In this document: piece after piece, positions 1-10,474 of the stretch
How the letters are laid out: each line of letters opens with the position of its first letter
How positions within the stretch are numbered: position 1 is the first letter of the stretch
Assembly (NCBI GenBank): GCA_026724425.1
Contig: JAIUCV010000101.1
Location: 620,001-684,000, forward strand
From: Erythrophleum ivorense
Lineage: Eukaryota; Streptophyta; Magnoliopsida; Fabales; Fabaceae
Direction: 5' to 3'
DNA: 64,000 nt
Position numbers and translations under genes: made by a program
Notes under the pieces: model-generated
The model's database searches: none
The model's input: only the letters and a program-made list of their open reading frames with translations
Told to the model about the DNA's origin: nothing

Positions 1-239
1 GAACCCAAATTTATTAAAAAAAAAAAGTAGTTTTGAAAACTAAAATGAATACTATTGTCTAAGAGGAGATTCATGTCAATGTAAAGCAACGAATTAAAAA
101 AAAAGGGTTCAAAGCAGATCCGACACGTAAAACACGGTTAAAAAATCCAAATCTAAATCTCGAATTGTCGATCCAAATCCAAATCGAATTAACATTCACC
201 GCCCAGTTTGGTCTAACAATAACTTGCACGGGGAGAAGT

Positions 240-270
240 TATAGGCCCAAATAATAAAGGCCCATATGAA
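240..270 (+). promoter_or_regulatory. Paired site II motifs (AGGCCCA) upstream of SURP copy A
   Basis: AGGCCCA occurs at 243-249 and again at 258-264, about 80 bp before the likely transcribed leader. A telo-box-like aaaccctaa follows near 449 in the leader intron. This pairing is common in promoters of plant housekeeping and ribosome or mitochondria-related genes. The same two motifs are conserved in copy B at 3683-3689 and 3698-3704. Confidence 0.5.
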
Positions 271-719
271 AAACCAGAAGACGAGTTTATCTATAAGATA
301 AAAGCTAGGGCTCACAGTTGATGTTTTTTAGCACGAGGAGGATCCTCAATCGATTCCCAATATCGTCTCGAAATCGTTCGTTCTCTGTCGACGTCGCGGC
401 GGGACTGTTCCTTACCGGCTAAGGTATGGTGTTTCTTATTTCTCTCCGAAACCCTAAGTAACTGGCCGATTCTTCTGCTTTTTTCATATGGATGTTGGTT
501 TTCAATGGATGTTTTTGCGAATTCGACTAGATGTGATAGATATATGGTTTATCAAATATTTACGCCTTCCGATTGTTTTTCGAATTGATCTATCTCCACG
601 TTTATCAAACCTATTTCACTAGATTTGGTAGATAGTTTCTCGTTTCCGTTTCCATCAGAATCTGATGTTCATGTTTTTTTTTTTTCCGGCTGTAGAAAGT
701 ATCAAGTTCGATCCAATCA

Positions 720-1088
720 ATGGATTATTTTGATTTGCCACCGGGGCAAAAATATTCAAAGATCATTTACCCACCTCCAGATAGCAGACATGTTATCGAG
801 ACAACGGCACTCTTTGTTTTCAGAAATGGGGTGGAGTTCGAGGAGACTTTTATGGAACGTGGGAGGAAGGGTAAATTTGACTTTCTGCGCAAATCGGATC
901 CTTTGCACGCATTTTACCAGCGCGAGCTTACTAAATTCATTGAAGGAGGTGATCCTCTTGATTCCCTTGAAAATTACAAGTATCCTCAAGGGATCACGGC
1001 TGATATAAAGGCCGCTAATCGTCTTCAATGGGAGCAGCGTATGCAGAGGCTAAAGGATGAGAGAGCGGCGAAACTACCTGATATGTAG
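720..1088 (+). CDS. Small SURP (SWAP) domain protein, copy A
   Basis: This 122-residue protein consists mostly of one SURP domain, at roughly residues 22-74, with the ALFVFRNGVEFEE and DPLHAFYQREL blocks seen in SURP modules of splicing factor SF3A1. SURP domains mediate protein contacts in pre-mRNA splicing complexes, so a nuclear RNA-processing role is inferred from the family only. The protein is far shorter than SF3A1 and lacks its ubiquitin-like domain. The ATG at 720 lies just after the end of a leader intron (donor near 424, acceptor near 695) and matches copy B. Residues 19-27 (DSRHVIETT region) depart from the usual helix-1 pattern, which copy B keeps as MRAAIEKTA. The frame is intact, so it may be functional or a recent copy under relaxed constraint. 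Confidence 0.75.
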   Translation: MDYFDLPPGQKYSKIIYPPPDSRHVIETTALFVFRNGVEFEETFMERGRKGKFDFLRKSDPLHAFYQRELTKFIEGGDPLDSLENYKYPQGITADIKAANRLQWEQRMQRLKDERAAKLPDM

Positions 1089-1380
1089 AGAAGGGAGTAA
1101 CTAAGAGAGATTAATATACCCTTATGTATATAACTCAAGAATTACATCAAACAAATACACAATTGAATAACACTATATTTAACTCAGTTTTTAAAATACA
1201 ATCAAATACATTAAAATAACCAATCCAATAACACCTCCTAAAACGAAATTTGATTCTCACCTTCAACTCTTATATTAGATTTCTCAATATTGGTGGACCA
1301 AAAACAGACATCATGACTCGTTCAAGTTATACACTAAGTTCAAAATTCAAAAGCATCTACAAAATTAGTGTTATTATTTG

Positions 1381-1493
1381 TATGGAAACTCCTTACGAAT
1401 CTTGTTTCTCTATGTTGCATGGAAACTCCGTTTGAATCTTGTTTCTCTATGTTACATGAAAACTCCGTCTGAATCTTGTCCGTTTTGGAAACG
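1381..1493. repeat. 38-bp tandem repeat, about 2.7 copies
   Basis: A unit reading approximately atggaaactccgt, then gaatcttgtttctctatgtt, is repeated at 1381, 1419 and 1457, the last copy being partial. It overlaps the left end of the inverted-repeat element at 1410-2335. Confidence 0.7.
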
Positions 1494-2335
1494 TTTCCGA
1501 AACGTATACTCTCGGAAACTCATTTTTTCACATTTCCTAAATTTTATAATTTAAAAATTCGTTGGAAACACGCGTTTCCATTTTAGAAACTTGCATTTCT
1601 AAAATTAACAAAAACTTACCTCTTATTTTTGAAAATATAATAACTAAATACTTACATAACAAATAATAATATTAACTGATTAGTATAATTATTTATGATA
1701 AATAAATGATTAATTTGATTCATTAGATTATATGAGATTAGTCTTAACGTTATATATTGAGTTTTAAGGTCTTTCTCTTGATGGAGATAGTTGAAGATAG
1801 TTTCGATTGATGGAACGTATAACAATACTAATATAAAATATTTTAATATTTTAACATTGAACATTATGATATTTATCTTTAGTTAAGCTATTTAATATAA
1901 GAAAATTTCAAAACTACACATTTTTGTTGTCAATTTTCAAAACTACACCTATAAGGTGTCCATTTTCAAAACTACACTTTTTCATTTAGTAAAGAACTCT
2001 AAACCCAAAAATCTAACATTGAACCCTTAAATCTAAACCCTAAATCCTAGTTAAGGATTAGTGAACCCAAACTTATATATTAAAATTTGGAAAAAGTGTA
2101 GTTTTGAAAACTAACACACTATAAGTGTAGTTTTGAAAATTGACATCCCAAGAAGTGTATTTCTTAAAATTTATTATTTAATATTTAATATAATAGTTAA
2201 TAGATATATATTGTTTTTATTTTTATATATACACGTTTCCAAAACGTTTCCAAATTTAAATTTTTCAAAATGCACGTTTTCCATTTCGAAAACGTTTCGC
2301 TTCCGTGTTTCCGTTTCCGTTTCCATGCAACATAG
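1410..2335. mobile_element. Putative non-autonomous inverted-repeat element
   Basis: The left end begins ctatgttgcatggaaactcc. The right end reads tttccatgcaacatag, its reverse complement. Both ends then run into matching stretches rich in the gtttcc/ggaaac words. There is no coding capacity and the interior is very AT-rich. I cannot find a convincing target-site duplication, so superfamily is not assigned. A second, smaller inverted-repeat element sits inside it. Confidence 0.5.
1900..2175. mobile_element. Nested MITE with roughly 75-bp imperfect terminal inverted repeats
   Basis: The left arm contains three spaced copies of the word caaaactacac (1910-1975). The right arm has the reverse complement gtgtagttttg at 2097 and 2127 with the same spacing. 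The central part is AT-rich and carries short ccctaaa-like words. A fragment with the same gaacccaaa and tagttttgaaaact words lies at the very left edge of the window (1-45), so the family has more than one copy locally. Confidence 0.6.
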
Positions 2336-2369
2336 GTTATTATATACAATTTTAAAAGTTATGTACGAG

Positions 2370-2719
2370 TAAAGCACCGACGCCGATGTATAGTGAACCC
2401 TCTTCAAGTGAACCCTCTTCGCCTCTAGCACTTTCTTCCGAAAGTTGTCAAGAAGTGTTGTTGCCCGGAAGGTACGATCAATAACGTCTAAAATTGTGAG
2501 TGGTGAATCAGTTTCTACCTCCTCTGGAAGTGGATAGTTATCAATCAAGTCAGTGCAGCAACGAGCCAAGCTCTCCAAATCATCCTTCAGGTCATCACCT
2601 AGCTTGGGATTGTAGCATAGGTGGATTCTCGTCCATTTCTGTATTTCAATCAAACATAACATCTGCAAAAGAAACACTAAAATTAGTGATATTTCACAAT
2701 GGAAGATGTAAGAGAGCAT
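2370..2719 (-). pseudogene. Unrecognised coding remnant (LCYNPKLGDDLKDDLESLAR region)
   Basis: On the minus strand an open frame of about 110 codons reads like real protein: charged, low in Ser runs, with acidic clusters such as LGDDLKDDLE and PLPEEVETD. It ends downstream in simple sequence of the inverted-repeat element, which looks non-coding. Short coding-like stretches further upstream on the same strand (about 2890-2960 and 3040-3100, including CEDDIDKLEE) could be other exons. I do not recognise the family. It sits between the two SURP copies and has no clear start or end, so a broken gene is the best description. Confidence 0.35.
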
Positions 2720-3637
2720 ATATAGATGCTACAATCACAGTAATATAGTGGCTATTTTTCATAGAAATTTTCATTTCAAAAATGTTTTAGCTCTTAGCTT
2801 AGTTGGATCTTAGCTCTAATAAAGTAGAATAGTTTGCAGAGGATAAATGAATATTTTATTACGAGAATGATAGCAGATTGGTAACAGGTTTGTTCATCGT
2901 TAGCTGAAACGGCTTCAAAGCCCTCCTCTGTACTTCATCTTGAGCACCTTGTCATTTAACTAAAGACAAAGAGAGATGTTTGATTATAAACAAAATTCAA
3001 AGAAAGATGTCTGGTATGAACAAAATTCAAAGAAACAAGCAATTTTTTACTTCTTCAAGTTTGTCTATGTCATCCTCACAAACAACCACATTCATTTTCT
3101 TTTCGGAGAGATATGGACATTGATTATGGCTCCAGGCAGTACTTGGATTGAATGAATAATAACAAAAAGACTAGTTGTGTAAACATATGCAAGAATGGGA
3201 AGGAAAATTATATAACTTACCAGCAATACTCATAGAAACATCTTCTGAATTTGCATGATAGCTCTTTAATATGCACGATATTTACTCAAAATAACAAAAT
3301 GTTAGTTACTATCTCCAATGATTCAAATTAGATATTCTTATTTTTTTATCGGTTATAATTGTGAGTCAATGGAAGAAATTGCCAAAGTTTAAGATATTTG
3401 TTTCATGATTGTGTAGTTAGTTTTGTTTCGAAAATTGAAGAGGCCAAAGTCGGATGAGCGAGAAACTGCTTTATTTGTTAACAATAGTCCTTGATCAAAT
3501 GGACTTGAACATGCTCAATGGATAAACGACCAATAGAATGAAAAACGACGAAACCTCTTCTTTTATAAACCTCTTCTGAAATTTATAATTGTCCACAACA
3601 TTAGACACGATAAGCTATAAAAAAAAAGTAGTATAAA
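2720..3637. other. Intergenic stretch between SURP copies
   Basis: AT-rich sequence without a sustained open frame. It may contain two degraded exons of the unrecognised minus-strand remnant (near 2890-2960 and 3040-3100). No RNA gene or repeat was recognised. Confidence 0.5.
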
Positions 3638-4498
3638 ACCGCCCAGTTTGGTCTAACAATAACTTGCACGGGGAGAAGTTATAGGCCCAAATAATAAAGG
3701 CCCATATGAAAAACCAGAAGACGAGTTTATCTATAAGATAAAAGCTAGGGCTCACAGTTGGTCTTTTTTCGCACGAGGAGGATCCTCAATCGATTCCCAA
3801 TATCGTCTCGAAATCGTTCGTTTTCTGTCGACGTCTCGGCGGGGCTGTTCCTTACCGGCTAAGGTATGGTGTTTCTTATTTCTCTCCGAAACCCTAAGTA
3901 GCTGGCCGATTCTTCTGCTTTTTTCATATGGATGTTGGTTTTCAATGGATGTTTTTTGCGAATTCGACTAGATGTGATAGATATATGGTTTATCAAATAT
4001 TTACGTTTGTCGTATCCGTTTCCATCAGAATCTGATGTTCATGTTTTTGTTTTTGAAATTATCCAGTTCGATCCAATCAATGGATTATTTTGATTTGCCA
4101 CGGGGGCAAAAATATTCAAAGATCATTTACCCACCAGTTCCAGAGATGAGAGCTGCTATCGAGAAAACGGCACTCTTTGTTTTCAGAAATGGGGTGGAGT
4201 TCGAGGAGACTTTTATGGAACGTGGGAGGAAGGGTAAATTTGACTTTCTGCGCAAATCGGATCCTTTGCACGCATTTTACCAGCGCGAGCTTACTAAATT
4301 CATTGAAGGAGGTGATCCTCTTGATTCCCTTGAAAATTACAAGTATCCTCAAGGGATCACGGCTGATGTAAAGGCCGCTAATCGTCTTCAATGGGAGCAG
4401 CGTATGCAGAGGCTAAAGGATGAGAGAGCGGCGAAACTACCTGATATGTAGAGGAGGGAGTAACTAAGAGAGATTAATATACCCTTATGTATATAACT
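3638..4498 (+). repeat. Segmental duplication, copy B (SURP gene unit)
   Basis: Direct-repeat partner of 198-1134, including the paired AGGCCCA motifs (3683-3689 and 3698-3704), the leader, the leader intron and the whole coding sequence. This copy lacks about 70 bp of leader-intron sequence present in copy A. Confidence 0.9.
4080..4451 (+). CDS. Small SURP (SWAP) domain protein, copy B
   Basis: This 123-residue protein is nearly identical to copy A from the ALFVFRNGVEFEE block to the C-terminus; the only later change is I to V at residue 97 (ADVKAAN here, ADIKAAN in copy A). Its SURP helix 1 (MRAAIEKTALFV, residues 23-34) fits the canonical pattern better than copy A, so this is the more ancestral-looking version. 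The ATG at 4080 was chosen over an upstream in-frame ATG at 4035 because that one lies inside the leader intron, which ends at tatccag just before 4068. Family knowledge suggests a role in splicing-complex contacts through the SURP fold. No other domain is visible, and the highly charged tail (QRMQRLKDERAAK) resembles a short helix. Confidence 0.8.
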   Translation: MDYFDLPRGQKYSKIIYPPVPEMRAAIEKTALFVFRNGVEFEETFMERGRKGKFDFLRKSDPLHAFYQRELTKFIEGGDPLDSLENYKYPQGITADVKAANRLQWEQRMQRLKDERAAKLPDM

Positions 4499-5011
4499 TT
4501 AGATAAAATTTAGCTTTTTACCATTTTTCATCTTCTTCGTCTCACTAAGCTGTCTCTTCCTCCACTTCACCCTCCTTGTCTTCCCGCTCGCTTTCGTCTG
4601 TCTCATATCTCGTTACTCTTTGCTCAATAATCTCCTTCCTTCGTAGCACGGATGATACGCATCTCTCTCCTCTTCTCACTTATGTTTGAGAATCATGCAT
4701 CTTAAAACACATGGAGAAACAAAGAAAAACTTGTAATGGTGTCATCAATCTTTTTCTACCTAACATATGTTTTTATTGGGTGAAACCAATCGTAAATAAA
4801 CAAACTATTTGTCAAAAATTAGCAACGAGCTTTTTATTGTTGTCATAATATAAACTTTTCCCGTTTACTAAATCTTTTTTTTTCTAATAAAAAGTCGCTA
4901 TAAAAGTTATGTATAAGTTTTACCATAACACTCTCTTTTCTTCAAGGTTTTACAATCTTGGAGAGTTGATGCCAATGTAACTACTAAAATCACTCATCAA
5001 CCAGTATGCTC
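4499..5011. other. Intergenic region between SURP copy B and MnmG
   Basis: CT-rich then AT-rich sequence with no gene. It must hold the 3' ends of the SURP copy B transcript (+) and the MnmG transcript (-), which converge here. Confidence 0.5.
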
Positions 5012-8000
5012 TCAATCTTCTACCAAGTGTGGGTTAGATTCTGCCAACGCATGTTCCAATATTTTCCCTCTCTTCTCATCTTGACTTCTTCTTCGGTTCG
5101 ATTCAAGTGTTATGAGCAGAGCTGTTATGTCAGCAGGACTGACTCCGCCCACTCTGCTTGCTTGCCCGAGTGTCTGCGGTCTCACCTGAAATTTGCAATT
5201 CTTTACAACATAAGACGTTTAAGCCTATAAAGCACATTCGTTCTACTCAAAACTAGTTTTTCAACACACCTTTGAAAGCTTTTCACGCCCTTCGTGGGAT
5301 AAAGTTGTCATCGAAAAGTAATCCAAATCCTCTGGAAGTCGTCTATGTTCTTGTTGTACCATCTATTAACAGATTCAAACTTTTCAATTCAAGCAGGGAA
5401 AGACGGAGCGTTTAATGGAGCAATGAAGTAGACAAAAACATACCTGCTGCAGTTGGTTTTGCTGGCGCAGAATGAAACCTTCGTATTTGATATCGATCTC
5501 TACGCAGTCTTTCTCCATTTTGGATAATGTTGCGTTTCCAAAGCCGTGTTTCTCGAGGATGCTGTAGTGGACGTGAGGTTTCTTTAGTACACTCTCTAGT
5601 GTTGCTGATTCTTTGACTGGCTGAGAAGACACCTTGGTAACTTCAGCAGCAAAATCACCTCCTGCAAATACGAAGCAATGTATCATCAATTTATGCAACG
5701 ATGCACCAAATCCAGTTTTCGCCAAGTCTTAATACGTTTGCTTGAAGAGAGACAGAGAGCTCCATGCGTTATAACAGTCATTCAAAAATTCTTGAGCGTA
5801 AATACTCTCATATCACATAGGTTTTCCAAAGAACCGACAATGAAAGTTAGTTTTCAATAAAGTACATTTCAATTGGGGGAGGAATGGAATATGGTGATAA
5901 CCTGAAATCTTGACAGTTTTCAGTCTCTTCTTCTCTTCTGAGATCCTTGTTTGCTTCTCTTGGTATAACTTCCATCGTCTATCATCTATCAATCCGAGTT
6001 CACGCCCCAGAGGCGTGAGTCGGCTATCCGCATTATCAAATCGAAGAAGAAGCCGGTGTTCTGAACGACTGTCATTGAGAAGAAGAAAACATATTTGACT
6101 ATCAAACATATGGTAATAGACTATAAGTAGAGGCAAAAATTAATGGATAATGAACAGGAAAATGACATGGAACTTGCCTTGTTAGCATGCGGTATGGCTC
6201 TCTGAGATCCTTTGTCACTAAGTCGTCAATCAGTGTGCCTATATAACTGCTTTCCCTCTCAAGAACAACTTGTTTCTTACCGTCCGAATGTCTGGCAGCA
6301 TTGATTCCAGATATAATACCCTATATTTGAAATAGATAACAGATATTGGTGGTTACATGAAACGCACTTACATAGTCTAAACAGCAGTTTTCATTCAACC
6401 AACAATTTTCATTCTATGTTCTTTCCATATCATCCTATCGAAACCTATTATCCTGAATCAAGGTCCATTATTAAGGAAATTAAAACTCTCCCACACATTT
6501 ACCTGTGCAGCAGCCTCTTCATAACCAGTTGTGCCATTGATCTGACCAGAGAAGAAAAGACCTTCAATTTTCTTCGTCATAAGAGACCTGGAACACTGAT
6601 GAGCTGGCAAATAATCATACTCAACAGCATACGCAGGCCTTAGCATAGCGCAATTTTCCAGTCCGGGCAGGCTTCTTAGAAGTGGCAGCTGGAGATTCTC
6701 CGGCAAGCCAGTTGAAAATCCCTATTAATACCAATACATAAGAATGATAGTGATAACAAAGATATTACATTCTCACAAATCACTCATGAGAAGTTATATA
6801 TGACTGACGCTTGAAAGACTTGAAATACCAATACATATATTAGCCACTGAATACTAAGCTTGAAAACGTAGCTTATGTACCCTCACATTAAACTACAGAC
6901 AAGGCTTGCTCTAAGTACACTCATAAAGAAAATTCCTGGACAACCATATGTTCAAGATATTAACATAGAGACGACAAGCAAGATTCCTTTTGTCATCCTT
7001 AGGCAGTTAAGCTTCACACTTTTTCCCTAACGATAACAATTGGAAAAATAAAAACTAAGACATGCATCAACCTGGACATAGATCTCAGGAACATCTCGGC
7101 CCTCTGGTTCAAGGAATATTTGATGCGACTCTTTGTCTTTAAACCTAACAATCTGAAACCAAAGAAGATATAGAGATTAGCAAAATGTTCATCAAAAGTA
7201 GTTTAAGAGAAAGATGGTTCAACATATTCTTTGTACCAACGGTAGCAACAGTGAATGCAAGATTGGTTTATGGAATTACAAGAATCGCCTTCAGGACTTG
7301 CAAATAAAAGATGATGAAAAACATAGAGCAGTTTGCAGGAAATCAGTATACATTATTTGCTACTGTGATATCATCCAAGAATATGATACGACTGAGAACG
7401 ATTACTGCTTTATTACTCCTTCAGAAACAACGAATACTTGTTGAACCAGAAACAAAACAAAAATTCCAAGGAACCAACCTAAACTAAACTCTCTCAATTT
7501 TTCTCCTATTCTTTTTCGAGATCTTCTTGATTCTATAACAAACACTAAGTTTTGGTACTGATCTGTTTCCTCCCCTATTAATATTCATGCTTCCCTACGG
7601 TCTAACTATTTTGTTAACTATTACGTCTCATTGTAATGACTTATCAGAATATGTTTGCATGTTGGAGCGGGAACCAGTCTCAGAATTACTTTTATCTACC
7701 AAACTCAGGTTTCCATGGTCCTGCTTACACTTAGATTCCACAATGTGAATGTGACACAAACATTGACAAGTGTATTAAGAACAATCAACTCAATAAAAAG
7801 AAAGGTAACTGAACCATGTCTGATGTAACTTCCCTTTCGTCCAAGAAAGAGATACTACAAAGCAAAAGAGGTAAAGCATATGCACAGAAAACAATTTACC
7901 TTGTCTTCAATGGAAGGGCAGTACCTAGGACCTTTTGCTTCAACCCATCCACCATAAGTTGGTGTCTCATGCAAATTATCCCTGATCAATTGGTGTGTAA

Positions 8001-10056
8001 ACTTTGTAGTGCGAGTTAGGTAGCAGCTCATTTGCTCTCTCTCAATATGAAAATCTGGGTCGAAACTAAACCAGCTGACCTGGGAAAAGAAAACTTATGT
8101 TCAGCATCTTCAAATACAAAAGGTTCATGAATCCTTGTGGTTAGATATCAAAGAAGGAAATGAACTACTGATCCTGAATAGGCTAATTTTATAATTGTAT
8201 AGTGAAACATGTACAAACCTCTTCGTCTCCATGTTGAGCCTCCAAATTGGAAAAATCTATAGTCCGGCGATCCACACGCGCTGGAGTACCAGTCTTTAAG
8301 CGATCTGTTTCAAATCCAAGTTTCTCCAAATTCTCTGTCAATCCTTGTGAAGCTGACTCTCCAGCTCGTCCAGCTGGCATAGACTTTCTACCGACCCAAA
8401 TCTTCCCACTCATAAAGGTTCCAGTGGTGAGAATAACAGAAGGTGCATAAAAATTCATCCCAAAAAATGTGGCTACGCCTTCCACATTGTCATTCTTCCC
8501 AACTAGAATATCAGTTACCATTGCCTCTCTAATACAGAGATTTTCAGTGCTGGCATATCAAGAAGGAATAAAATGCAGTTATTAGACAGAATAGAACAAA
8601 TCATGAACAACTGTTAATATAAACACCTGCACCTTATAATTCAAGATTGTATTCTTTTCATAACTTGTAAGGAGTAAACTCTTGAATTTTGAGCAAGGCA
8701 TTGCACAAAACTCAGAGTTATCACCATAAAAAGGATCTATAAACTTAAGCTGACCTTTCCACTATCTTTTTCATCTCCATGGCATACTCCCTTTTGTCAG
8801 TCTGCGCACGTAGTGATCTTACAGCAGGACCCCTTGAGACATTTAGGATACGCTTCTGTAAATAGCATCTGCACTGTTAAGAAGATATAACATCAGCGAT
8901 AAAAATTATAACCCAAATAATCAGCTGTTCAGTGACAGTGACGAAGAAGAAACAACATACTCAGAACTAGAAATAACAATAGTCAGACTCTAGAACAGTT
9001 GCATAACTAAATAGTGTTTGATATGCTTGACAAAATCTGGAGAACAAGAATCGACCGCTGCTCTGGAGATGATAAGTGAAGATAAATTAAAGACACTGCA
9101 CTGAGGCAGATCTATAATCGCTCAATTTGATCTCGTTCTCATAACTCTGATTCCTCATGCTAATCATAGGTACAAGTCGAACAAACTCTTTTAATGAAAA
9201 ACAATCCTCTGAGGCTAAACCCCAGACCTCAGAATTTTTCAAATTCACTAACAAGTGCAACTAATTGATTGTGCAGCAACTCGCAGAAACACCTCCTAGT
9301 GTAACTATATAGATTCAAAAAGATTTGTCCCCAGAATCATTGTATAAGCCAAGAGTTTCACTAGATATACCAAAGGAAATACAAACCGAAGACAAGAAAA
9401 GACGGTAAAGATAAGAAATTGTATACAATTACCTATCAGCAACCTTGCCAATATCACCTCCTAGTGCATCAACTTCATGTACTAATTGTGATTTTGCTGG
9501 TCCACCTACTGCTGGATTGCAAGGCTTCACGTAACAACAGTATAATTTATTGGCATTGTTGTTCGATATTTCTAAGAAGTATTATGTACACACAAAAAAG
9601 GTACAACGAACCTGCCAAGCTATTCGATCGAGGTTTAACGTGAGAAGCAGAGTACTAGCTCCCAATCGAGCAGAGGCTAAAGCCGCTTCGCATCCAGCGT
9701 GTCCCGCTCCAACCACAATAACATCGTAGTTCGAACCAGAGGTATTATAACCTACAGATTTACGCGTCTAAGCAAAAATGTACGAAACAGCAATCGCAAC
9801 TTAACAAAACTCGCCTCAAATTGGAGATGAAAGTGTATTGACTGTAACCTGGAGAGGAACTGAAGCTTGCAGCAAAGGGACGGTTAAGGAAGAGTTGGCT
9901 GCGACGGCGGAAGTTGCGGCGGAGGAAGACGCAGAGACGAGGAGAGTGGAGAGGGAATGAGATTGAGGAATAGGATGAGAAGAGAAGAGACGGGACACTA
10001 CAAGGGAAGCTGCGGAGATGCCGGAGACTAAGGGAGGCGGAGGCGGTGGCGCTCAT
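5012..10056 (-). CDS. MnmG/GidA-type tRNA uridine 5-carboxymethylaminomethyl modification enzyme, organellar
   Basis: MnmG uses FAD and, with MnmE, installs the carboxymethylaminomethyl group at the wobble uridine of tRNAs; plant copies act in mitochondria and/or plastids. I place 13 exons: 9849-10056, 9612-9751, 9433-9524, 8755-8868, 8219-8549, 7900-8079, 7072-7152, 6503-6721, 6178-6320, 5902-6068, 5444-5661, 5270-5362 and 5012-5185. Together they encode 719 residues, close to the roughly 720 I recall for A. thaliana At2g13440. Residues 1-70 are Ser/Arg-rich like a transit peptide. The FAD dinucleotide motif GAGHAGCEAA begins at residue 84, followed by NPAVGGPAKSQLVHEVDALG. Later blocks include PARVDRRT, INGTTGYEEAAAQG and RSEHRLLLR. 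The C-terminal helical domain ends in PHLVED. The intron after exon 9 begins with GC instead of GT. All other junctions are GT-AG. Confidence 0.93.
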
Positions 10057-10474
10057 CGCAAAAGGAGGCCAAAACTTGACGGAGGTTTTGAGTGGTCGAG
10101 CCAGCAATTGAAATCCGCTCTGAATTTCTTGTATTCGAAATGTTAAAAAAAAAAAAGAAAAAAAAAAAACCTGTCATGGGAATTGTAATTATTAAACTTA
10201 ATATAAAACATAGGTTTCAAGCATATTGAATCAAAACTCTTAAAAGTTTACTGACTTGCATGATTGAATTATATTTGTTGAACTAAAAGAAAACTGGAGA
10301 TAAAACAATTTCCTCTTATGATGGAAAGAAATATAAAGTGCATTGCATCATTACATGGAAGCAAATAGATGTTATTAAAAAAAACCTCATACAAGTTTAA
10401 ATAATATGAAAAGACAAATTAAATTCGATTGTACAAGGAATAAAAATATAAAGGAAACAAGACTGAAGCAAACG
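10057..10474. other. Intergenic region between MnmG promoter and DC1 pseudogene
   Basis: Contains A-rich runs at 10143-10171 and otherwise AT-rich sequence. It includes the MnmG 5' leader. No gene or RNA recognised. Confidence 0.5.

Larger units (their letters stand above)
198..1134 (+). repeat. Segmental duplication, copy A (SURP gene unit)
   Basis: This block is nearly identical to 3638-4498. It carries promoter, 5' leader, leader intron, coding region and the first bases of the 3' flank of the SURP gene. Similarity begins at the sequence accgcccagtttgg and stops shortly after the stop codon at cttatgtatataact. The main differences are about 70 extra bases in the leader intron of this copy (around 568-645) and a diverged patch at 772-806 inside the coding sequence. 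The two copies lie about 3.4 kb apart in the same orientation, so they form a tandem duplication whose spacer was later filled with small elements. Confidence 0.9.

Noticed and set aside
625..1008. 127-codon open frame overlapping SURP copy A in another frame
   Set aside because: It starts in the leader intron and is the +2 shadow of the SURP coding sequence; the same shadow appears in copy B.
4035..4079. In-frame ATG 45 bp upstream of the SURP copy B start
   Set aside because: It lies within the leader intron (acceptor ttatccag just before the real ATG) and adds a Phe/Leu-rich segment absent from copy A.
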